DNA of 18,296 nt from JAVKSL01 sp050744085 (GTDB taxonomy: Bacteria > Actinomycetota > Acidimicrobiia > Acidimicrobiales > JAJPHD01): assembly GCA_050744085.1 (NCBI GenBank), contig JBOGGU010000099.1, positions 1 through 18,296 of the forward strand. The letters are read 5' to 3'. A program made the translations under genes and the position numbers. A model generated the notes under the pieces. The model saw nothing but the letters and a program-made list of their open reading frames with translations. It did not search any database and was not told where the DNA came from. The stretch's first letter is position 1. Each line of letters begins with the position of its first letter. This document shows positions 12,359 to 18,296 of this stretch, piece after piece.

Positions 12359-13957
12359 GTGCGGGTGCTCGTGGCCTGGTGTCCGGACTGGCCGGTGACC
12401 GCCGCGGGGCTGGCAGGGGGTACCGCCGCGGGGCTCGACTTGGAGCAGGCGTTGGCAGTGGTGGCGGCGGGCCGGGTCCATGCCTGCTCGGCTGCCGCTC
12501 GGGGAGCGGGGGTGGGAGTGGACATGCGCCGTCGGGAGGCCGAGGGTAGGTGCCCTGGCTTGGTGGTGCTCGACTGGAACCCCGGAGCCGAGACACGGGC
12601 CTTCGAGCCGGTGGTGGCTGCCATTGCGACCCTCACCCCTCTGGTAGAGGTGACCCGGCCGGGACTGTGCGCCCTGGATGTGCGCGGCCCGGCCCGCTAC
12701 TTCGGGGGGGAGGAGGAGCTGTGCCGCCGGGTGGTGGAGGTGGTGGCGGGCGCGTTGGGGACAGCAGCCCCGGCGGTCCTGGTGGGGGTGGCGGATGGGT
12801 ACTTTGCTGCCACCCTGGCTGCCCGGCGAGGGGTGATTGTCCCCGTCGGGGGGTCGCGGGAGTTCCTTGCCCCCTTCCCAGTGTCCGTGCTCGGACGCCC
12901 CGAGCTGGCCGACATCCTCGGGCGCCTGGGAGTCCACACTCTCGGCGCCTTCGCGGCCCTGCCCGCACCATCGGTACTCAGCCGCTTCGGCTCCGACGGC
13001 GCGGCGGCGCAGTGCCTGGCGGCTGCGATGTCGGACCGCCGGCTCCGAGCCCAAGTCCCTGCTGAGCCAGCTGAGGTGCTCGTCGAGTTCGACCCGCCCG
13101 TCGAGCGAGTGGATGTGGCGGCATTCTCGGCCCGCTCGATGGCGACCGACCTGGTGGAGCACCTCAGTGCCCGGGGACTGGCCTGTGTGCGCATCCGGAT
13201 CGAGGCCGAGACCGAGCACGGGGAGTCCCTGGCGCGCACCTGGCGAGGCGAGGGGGCGCTCAGCGCCGAGGACATCGTGACCCGCCTGCGCTGGCAGCTC
13301 GACGGGTGGCTGTCGGCCAGCGCCGGCCAGCGCCCGACGGCGGGGATCACCAGGCTGGCCCTGGTCGCCGACCAGGTTCTCCCGGCTTACGGGCGCCAGC
13401 TCGCCCTGTGGGGGGAGCACACCGACGCCGACCGCAGGGCAGCCCGGGCGCTCGACCGCCTGCGGGGGATGCTCGGCCCCGACGCGATCTTCAGGGGGGC
13501 CTTGAGCGGCGGCCGGGGCCCAGCGGATCGGGTGGTGCTGGTCCCCTGGGGCGAGCCGGCTGCTGGGGCCGGTTCCGGTCGTCCGCCCGCCGAGCCAGCG
13601 GGGGCCGCCGAGCCAGCAGCCGGTCACTCACTGCCCTGGCCGGGGCAGTGCCCTGGCCCTGCACCAAGCACAATTTTTCCAAAGGCGCTACCAGCAGCTC
13701 TGGTCGACCGCGACAGCGAGGCGGTGACGGTTGACGCGAGGGGTCGGCTGAGCGGGGCGCCCGCACGCCTGGCGCTGGCGGGCGGGGCCTGGGTGGAGGT
13801 GGTCGGATGGGCGGGGCCTTGGCTGGCCGACGAGAGGTGGTGGGATCGCTCCGCCCGGTGCCGACGGGCCCGGTTCCAGGTCCTGAGGACCGATGGGGTA
13901 GCGCATCTGATCGGCCTGGAGGGCGGGCGCTGGAGCGTGGAGGCCACCTATGACTGA
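12359..13957 (+). CDS. imuB: ImuB, catalytically inactive Y-family polymerase homologue
   Basis: ImuB is the mutasome hub: it binds the beta sliding clamp and recruits ImuA' and DnaE2. The 532-aa sequence keeps the Y-family scaffold (ALDVRGPARYFGGEEELCRRV, residues 102-122; helix-hairpin region LADILGRLGVHTLGAFAALP) but lacks the catalytic acids. The N-terminal DxD-type motif is AWCPDWPV and the SIDE motif is missing. The clamp-binding motif Q347-L-A-L-W-G352 is present and matches the QLPLWG of mycobacterial ImuB. The linker at about 400-440 is Ala/Pro-rich with direct repeats and a short palindrome. GTG 12359 starts three bases after imuA' and dnaE2 begins six bases after its stop, so the three genes form one operon. 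Confidence 0.88.
   Translation: MRVLVAWCPDWPVTAAGLAGGTAAGLDLEQALAVVAAGRVHACSAAARGAGVGVDMRRREAEGRCPGLVVLDWNPGAETRAFEPVVAAIATLTPLVEVTRPGLCALDVRGPARYFGGEEELCRRVVEVVAGALGTAAPAVLVGVADGYFAATLAARRGVIVPVGGSREFLAPFPVSVLGRPELADILGRLGVHTLGAFAALPAPSVLSRFGSDGAAAQCLAAAMSDRRLRAQVPAEPAEVLVEFDPPVERVDVAAFSARSMATDLVEHLSARGLACVRIRIEAETEHGESLARTWRGEGALSAEDIVTRLRWQLDGWLSASAGQRPTAGITRLALVADQVLPAYGRQLALWGEHTDADRRAARALDRLRGMLGPDAIFRGALSGGRGPADRVVLVPWGEPAAGAGSGRPPAEPAGAAEPAAGHSLPWPGQCPGPAPSTIFPKALPAALVDRDSEAVTVDARGRLSGAPARLALAGGAWVEVVGWAGPWLADERWWDRSARCRRARFQVLRTDGVAHLIGLEGGRWSVEATYD
13587..13650. repeat. direct repeats and palindrome in the imuB linker
   Basis: CCGCCGAGCCAGC occurs at 13587-13599 and 13605-13617 (18-bp period, in frame). 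CACTGCCC 13629-13636 pairs with GGGCAGTG 13643-13650 across six bases. They encode an Ala/Pro-rich linker segment. Confidence 0.7.
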
Positions 13958-13963
13958 GCGGCC

Positions 13964-16900
13964 GTGACTGGGCCGGCCTACGCCGAGCTGCACGCCCACA
14001 GCGCCTTCAGCTTCTTGGACGGGGCCAGCCAGCCCGAGGAGATGGTGGCTGAGGCGGCCCGGCTGGGCCTGGCAGCGCTGGCCGTCACCGACCACGACGG
14101 TCTCTACGGGGTGGTGCGGTTTGCGGAGGCCGCCAGGGAGTTGGGGCTGCCCACGGTGTTCGGGGCCGAGGTCACCCTCGGGCTCAACCGCCGCCAGACC
14201 GGGGTGCCCGATCCGGAGGGGAGTCACCTGGTGGTGCTGGCCCGGGACCCCCAGGGGTACGCTCGGCTGTCGGCCGCCCTCGCCGATGCTGCCCTCGCCG
14301 GGGGGGCAAAGGGTCGGCCGATCATGGACCTGGCTGGGCTGTCGGGGGCGCACAGTGGTCACTGGTTGGTGCTCACCGGTTGTCGCAAGGGGGAGGTCCC
14401 GGCCTCACTGGTATCCAGGGGCCCGGCGGCGGCGGGGCGGGCGCTGGACCGCTTGGTGGATGCCTTCGGGCGGGCCAACGTGGCCGTGGAGCTGTGGAAT
14501 CACGACGACCCGCTGGATGGGGCGCGAAACGACGCCCTGGCGCGCCTCGCCGTCTCTCGTGGCGTGGACCTGGTGGCCACGACCAATGCGCATTTTGCCC
14601 GGCCAGCTGGGCACCACCTGGCCGCGGCCCTCGCCGCGGTGCGAGCCAGGCGCAGCCTCGACGACATGGACGGGTGGCTGGCCGCCGGGCCGGGGGCGCA
14701 CCTTCGCTCAGGGGCCGAGCAGGCCCGTCGATTCGCCCGCTATCCCGGAGTGGTGGCCCGGGCGGGCGAGCTCGGTGCCGAGCTGGCCTTCGACCTTGGC
14801 TTGTTGGCCCCGGGGCTGCCCCCTTTCCCGGTCCAGGCGGGCCACGACGAGCGGAGCTGGCTGGCGCACTTGGTGATGGAGGGGGCCCTGTTGCGCTACG
14901 GGCCCCGGGAGGCGGAGCGGGTCGCCGGGGCGTGGGCGCAGATCGACCACGAGCTCTCGGTGATAGATGCGCTGGGATTCCCCGGGTACTTCCTGGTGGT
15001 GTGGGACATCGTCCGGTTCTGCCGGGAGGCGGGCATCTACTGCCAGGGGCGGGGGTCGGCGGCGAACTCGGCTGTTTGCTACGCGCTGGGGATCACCAAT
15101 GCCGACGCGGTGTCCCTGGGCCTGTTGTTCGAGCGCTTCTTGTCCCCGGCGCGCGACGGGCCGCCCGACATCGACGTGGACATCGAGTCCGGCCGGCGGG
15201 AGGAGGCGATCCAGTACGTGTATGCGCGCTATGGCCGCCGCCACGCCGCCCAGGTGGCCAATGTCATCACCTACAGGCCGCGCTCGGCCATACGAGATGC
15301 GGCCAAGGCCCTGGGGTATCCCTCCGGGGCAGTGGATGTCTGGTCGAAGGGCCTGGAGCGCCACGGCCGGGTAACCGGAGCGGCTGAGGGCTCTGGGGTC
15401 CCTGCCCAGGTGGTGGCGCTGGCATCACAGATGGAGGGCCTGCCCCGGCATCTCGGGGTCCATTCCGGGGGGATGGTGATCTGTGACCGGCCCGTGGTGG
15501 AGGTCTGCCCGGTGGAGTGGGCCACCGCCCCTGGCCGCAGCGTCCTGCAGTGGGACAAGGAGGACTGCGCCGCGGCCGGCCTGGTGAAGTTCGACTTGCT
15601 GGGCCTGGGGATGCTCGAAGCGATCCACCGGATGGTCGACCTGGTCGCGGCGTACCATGGTGTATCAGTCGACCTGGCCGTCCTGCCCCAGGAGCCGGAG
15701 GTCTACGAGATGCTGTGCGCGGCGGACACGGTGGGGGTGTTCCAGGTCGAGTCCCGCGCCCAGATGGCCACCCTGCCCAGGCTGCGGCCCCAGAGCTTCT
15801 ACGACCTGGTGGTCGAGGTGGCGCTCATCCGCCCGGGGCCGATCCAGGGGGGCTCGGTGCACCCCTACCTGCGCCGGCGCAACGGGACCGAGGCGGTCAC
15901 TTACCTGCACCCCCTGCTGGAGGGGTGCCTGGCCAAGACGCTTGGGGTCCCGCTGTTCCAGGAGCAGCTGATGCAGATGGCCATAGCCGTGGCCGGGTTC
16001 AGCGCGGTGGACGCCGACAGGTTGCGCCAGGCGATGAGCGCCAAGCGCTCGGCAGCCCGGATGGAGGCGCTGCGGGGCCGGTTCTACGCGGGCATGGCGG
16101 AGCGGGGGATCACCGGGGGAGTGGCTGACGAGATCTGGGCCAAGATGGCTGCGTTTGCCAACTTCGGGTTCCCTGAGTCGCACGCCACCTCGTTCGCGTA
16201 CCTGGTGTACTCCAGCGCGTGGATGAAGCTGCACTACCCGGGGGCGTTCCTTGCCGGGCTCCTCAACTCCCAGCCGATGGGCTTCTGGGCCCCCCGCACC
16301 CTGGTGGCCGACGCCCGCCGCCACGGCGTCGAGGTGCTCCGCCCCGACGTGAACCACTCGGCCGCGGAGGCCAGCCTGGAGGAGGGGGCGGGATCACCCC
16401 CTGGCGAGGCCGGCGCGTCACGAACTTGGGGCAACGGCGAACGCCTAGCGTCGGCGATTGCCCAAAGTTCGCCAACCGAGGCCGCCTCCGCCCACACCGA
16501 GGCCGCCTCCGCCCACACCGAGGCCGCGGTGAGGCTGGGGCTGGGCTCGGTCCGGGGGCTCGGGGACGACACCGCGGAGCGCATCGCTGCCGGGGCCCCC
16601 TACCATGACCTGGAGGACCTTGCCCGGCGGGCCCGGCTCACCCAGGCTCAGCTCGAAGCCCTGGCCACGGCGGGGGCGACTGCCAGCCTGGACGGGCGCG
16701 ACCGCCGGCGGGCGCTGTGGGCAGCGGGGGCACTGGCCGGGATCGGCCCCGGACAGTTGGAGGGCGTGACAGTTGGTTCGGAGGCGCCGGAGCTGCCGGG
16801 GATGGACGAAGCGGAGGTGGTGGTGGCCGACCTGTGGGCCACCGGGGTTTCGGTGGAAGGATCGCTCACCGCCCTGGTACGGCCGAATCTGGAGGAGCGC

Positions 16901-17215
16901 GGGGTGGTCCCAGCCGCCCGGCTGGGTGATGCGCCCTCGGGTAGCAGGGTGCTGGTGGCAGGTGTGGTCACCCACCGCCAGCGGCCGGAGACAGCGAGGG
17001 GAGTCACTTTCGTCAGCCTGGAGGACGAGACCGGGCTGGTGAACGTGATCTGCTCAAAGGGGGTGTGGGCCCGCCACCGCAGGTTGGCCAACTCGGCCTC
17101 TGCGATGGTGGTCAGCGGGCGGGTGGAGTCGGCCGACGGCGTGGTGAACGTGGTCGCAGAACGCATCGAGCCCCTCGAGCTGGCCGCAGCCCTTGGTTCC
17201 CGGGACTTCTGTTGA
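13964..17215 (+). CDS. dnaE2: error-prone DNA polymerase III alpha subunit DnaE2
   Basis: This C-family polymerase performs mutagenic translesion synthesis with ImuA' and ImuB. The 1083-aa protein has the expected order of domains. The N-terminal PHP domain shows AELHAHSAFSFLDG (7-20) and VTDHDGLYG (41-49). The catalytic palm is PPDIDVDIESGRREE with D404 and D406. The fingers region includes FGFPESHATSFAYLVY, followed by a helix-hairpin-helix region (VRGLGDDTAERIA). A C-terminal OB fold spans about 993-1075 (VLVAGVVTHRQRP, VSLEDETGLVNVI). Residues about 810-856 form an atypical low-complexity insertion between NHSAAEASLE and AVRLGLGS, built from a palindrome and 21-bp tandem repeats. GTG 13964 follows imuB by six bases; an earlier ATG at 13950 hits a stop at once. 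Expected to be SOS-induced with imuA'. Confidence 0.95.
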   Translation: MTGPAYAELHAHSAFSFLDGASQPEEMVAEAARLGLAALAVTDHDGLYGVVRFAEAARELGLPTVFGAEVTLGLNRRQTGVPDPEGSHLVVLARDPQGYARLSAALADAALAGGAKGRPIMDLAGLSGAHSGHWLVLTGCRKGEVPASLVSRGPAAAGRALDRLVDAFGRANVAVELWNHDDPLDGARNDALARLAVSRGVDLVATTNAHFARPAGHHLAAALAAVRARRSLDDMDGWLAAGPGAHLRSGAEQARRFARYPGVVARAGELGAELAFDLGLLAPGLPPFPVQAGHDERSWLAHLVMEGALLRYGPREAERVAGAWAQIDHELSVIDALGFPGYFLVVWDIVRFCREAGIYCQGRGSAANSAVCYALGITNADAVSLGLLFERFLSPARDGPPDIDVDIESGRREEAIQYVYARYGRRHAAQVANVITYRPRSAIRDAAKALGYPSGAVDVWSKGLERHGRVTGAAEGSGVPAQVVALASQMEGLPRHLGVHSGGMVICDRPVVEVCPVEWATAPGRSVLQWDKEDCAAAGLVKFDLLGLGMLEAIHRMVDLVAAYHGVSVDLAVLPQEPEVYEMLCAADTVGVFQVESRAQMATLPRLRPQSFYDLVVEVALIRPGPIQGGSVHPYLRRRNGTEAVTYLHPLLEGCLAKTLGVPLFQEQLMQMAIAVAGFSAVDADRLRQAMSAKRSAARMEALRGRFYAGMAERGITGGVADEIWAKMAAFANFGFPESHATSFAYLVYSSAWMKLHYPGAFLAGLLNSQPMGFWAPRTLVADARRHGVEVLRPDVNHSAAEASLEEGAGSPPGEAGASRTWGNGERLASAIAQSSPTEAASAHTEAASAHTEAAVRLGLGSVRGLGDDTAERIAAGAPYHDLEDLARRARLTQAQLEALATAGATASLDGRDRRRALWAAGALAGIGPGQLEGVTVGSEAPELPGMDEAEVVVADLWATGVSVEGSLTALVRPNLEERGVVPAARLGDAPSGSRVLVAGVVTHRQRPETARGVTFVSLEDETGLVNVICSKGVWARHRRLANSASAMVVSGRVESADGVVNVVAERIEPLELAAALGSRDFC
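16421..16471. repeat. palindrome inside dnaE2
   Basis: CGAACTTGGGGCAA (16421-16434) and TTGCCCAAAGTTCG (16458-16471) are inverted repeats with 13 of 14 matches. An inner ACGC/GCGT pair (16441-16444 with 16448-16451) makes a second small hairpin in the spacer. The block is read in frame and adds about 17 residues (RTWGNGERLASAIAQSS). Confidence 0.85.
16475..16527 (+). repeat. 21-bp tandem repeats inside dnaE2
   Basis: Two exact 21-base units (16475-16495 and 16496-16516) are followed by an 11-base partial third. They encode TEAASAH twice and then TEAA, next to the palindrome and in frame. Confidence 0.92.
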
Positions 17216-17286
17216 GCGGACTCCGTCCCTCGAAATGCCCAGGGCAAACGACAGTCAGTGCTCCATAGAACCGGTTTGATGGTAAA

Positions 17287-17505
17287 ATGGCTCCGGTGAA
17301 GACGACTGTCGAGCTACCTGACGAGCTGATGCGCTCCGTCAAGATCCGCGCGGTCAACGAGGGCCGTCGGCTGAAGGATGTGATGGCTGACGTCATCAGG
17401 CGTGGGCTGGCCCAGGGACCAGCGGACTCCGCCACCCCTCCAAGGCCTCCGAGGAAGGTGACGCTGCCCCTCGTCCGGTGCGCACCACGCAAGTGCCCGA
17501 GATGA
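17287..17505 (+). CDS. VapB-type antitoxin, C-terminus frameshifted
   Basis: The first 45 residues (KTTVELPDELMRSVKIRAVNEGRRLKDVMADVIRRGLA) are a ribbon-helix-helix DNA-binding domain of the VapB/CopG type. It would bind its own promoter and pair with a PIN toxin. After KVTLPLVRCAP the frame ends early at TGA 17503-17505. Another frame just downstream reads VAEILAEDEM, a typical antitoxin C-terminus, so small deletions near 17490-17520 appear to have cut off the toxin-binding tail. The ATG at 17287 is preceded by an A-rich GGTAAA and an AACCGGTT palindrome (17269-17276) that could be its operator. Product function is doubtful. Confidence 0.7.
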   Translation: MAPVKTTVELPDELMRSVKIRAVNEGRRLKDVMADVIRRGLAQGPADSATPPRPPRKVTLPLVRCAPRKCPR

Positions 17506-17570
17506 GATGACGCCGGCCAGGTCGCCGAGATCTTGGCCGAGGACGAGATGCACAGCCGGCCGGGCCATGC

Positions 17571-18011
17571 ATCGGGAAGCTCTGCGACAGCAACGTCTGG
17601 CTTGCCTTGGCCCTGTCGCACCATGTCCACCACCCTGTCGCCCGGGACTGGCTCGAAGCCGAGTCGGCTCTCGACTCCATCGCGTTTTGCCGAGCCACAC
17701 AGCAGACCCTTCTCCGGCTCCTTACCAACGCCGCCGTGCTGGCGCCGTACGGGAACCCGCCCCTCACCAACCGTGAGGCCTGGGCAATATACGCGGCCTT
17801 CCTGGCCGATGATCGGATCACCTGGGCGGACGAGCCGGACGGGCTTGAATCGCGGTGGCGCAAGTGGGCGGTCCGGGACACAGCCTCGCCGAAGCTGTGG
17901 ATGGACTCCTACCTCGCGGCCTTCGCCGGGGCCGAGGGTTACACGATGGTGACCACCGATGCCGTCTTCGGGCAATTCCTTGGCCTCGACTCACTCATAC
18001 TCGCGGCCTGA
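17571..18011 (+). pseudogene. VapC-like PIN-domain toxin without a usable start
   Basis: From 17571 the frame reads IGKLCDSNVWLALALSHHVHH and continues through FCRATQQTLLRLLTNAAVL, SPKLWMDSYLAAFA, and TTDAVFGQF to the stop at 18009-18011. This is a full-length PIN-domain RNase toxin of about 146 residues. Its catalytic acids would be the Asp of CDSN, the Asp of MDSYLAAFA and the Asp of TTDAVF. Upstream there is no ATG, GTG or TTG in frame back to a stop at 17508-17510; ATC 17571 sits where a start would be expected. The first usable start, TTG 17607, would lose the first catalytic Asp. Together with the damaged antitoxin this looks like a decaying toxin-antitoxin locus. Confidence 0.75.
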
Positions 18012-18296
18012 GCCGCAGCGATTAGGCTGTGGAGTTCCCCCCTAGGTCTAGGATAATAGATGCATTGATACCACGGAGCGGATGAGGTCTGCTGGAATGG
18101 TCACCGTGCGCAACGGACAGCCACTTCCTTTGGCTCGGCGGGGTCGGTGACGGTTGGTCCGGCCGCGAGCTAGCGGGACCTTCCGGGCTAGCAGATTCTC
18201 GGAGTTGAGGCCGTCTCTGGAGAAACTTTCCAAATAACCCTCTGACCAGCGCGTTTGCCCTGGTCAGAGGCTCGCGATCTTGCGCCACATGGTGTA
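18012..18296. other. intergenic region with no supported gene
   Basis: Short frames occur on both strands but none has a recognisable product or a good start. The minus strand shows a fragment TVTIPADLIRS reminiscent of AbrB-type antitoxin starts, but it ends a few residues later. Inverted repeats include GCTAGC at 18169-18174 and 18187-18192, and the stronger hairpin at 18239-18270. Confidence 0.5.
18239..18270 (-). terminator. candidate terminator hairpin (minus strand)
   Basis: CCTCTGACCAG (18239-18249) and CTGGTCAGAGG (18260-18270) form a perfect 11-bp stem with a 10-base loop. On the minus strand it is followed by GTTATTT (18238-18232), a modest T-rich tract, so it may end a transcript entering from beyond 18296. 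It could also be an intergenic palindromic repeat. Confidence 0.5.

Noticed and set aside
12353..13627. Long minus-strand frame opposite imuB
   Set aside because: It is a shadow of a clearly identified gene; the translation is low-complexity without recognisable domains.
18022..18288. Minus-strand 88-codon frame at the window end
   Set aside because: It has no recognisable domain, a Pro/Ser-rich composition, no ribosome site, and it runs through the hairpin at 18239-18270.

Overview
The window is GC-rich DNA with dense, short-spaced genes. It carries an adenosylcobalamin-dependent class II ribonucleotide reductase and an ImuA'-ImuB-DnaE2 mutagenesis cassette behind a LexA-type SOS box. At least five genes have a TAnnnT -10 box 6-7 bases before the start codon, the layout of leaderless transcription. 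Together these point to an actinobacterium (Actinomycetota, possibly Acidimicrobiia); the finer placement is a guess.

Layout. 1-1635: the tail of an unknown gene, an unrecognised 211-residue protein and a predicted 291-residue lipoprotein, all on +. About 1640-3180: an IS110-family element whose transposase (minus strand) is broken by a one-base frameshift. Its 5' non-coding end holds nested inverted repeats that look like a bridge RNA. 3206-6010: nrdJ, whose promoter abuts the IS end. 6084-8046: a divergent ArsR repressor and DHA2-type MFS exporter with a candidate operator between them. 8093-10204 (minus): a probable metal or oxyanion stress cluster, in transcription order a YbjQ-family protein, a ChrB N-terminal-domain protein, a membrane protein with two ExxE motifs preceded by a 17-codon leader ORF, a large inverted repeat, and a small membrane protein. 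10329-11537 (minus): an alpha/beta hydrolase and a 55-residue membrane-anchored protein. 11579-17215 (+): SOS box, imuA', imuB and dnaE2, nearly contiguous. 17287-18011: a decayed VapBC-type toxin-antitoxin pair. 18012-18296: no supported gene, but two hairpins.

How the parts fit. The mutasome is a DNA-damage-induced translesion unit: ImuB binds the sliding clamp and links ImuA' and DnaE2. NrdJ supplies dNTPs without needing oxygen. The 8-10 kb cluster and the ArsR/MFS pair are stress or export functions. The most unusual signals are (1) a stem-loop upstream of the IS110 transposase whose loop carries 9-nt matches to both flanks of the element with the polarity expected of bridge-RNA target guides, (2) a perfect 24-bp-arm palindrome read in frame inside imuA', with a second palindrome plus tandem repeats inside dnaE2, (3) a 33-bp-arm inverted repeat exactly filling the gap between two membrane-protein genes, and (4) a leader peptide ORF with a strong ribosome site overlapping the ExxE gene start by ATGA.
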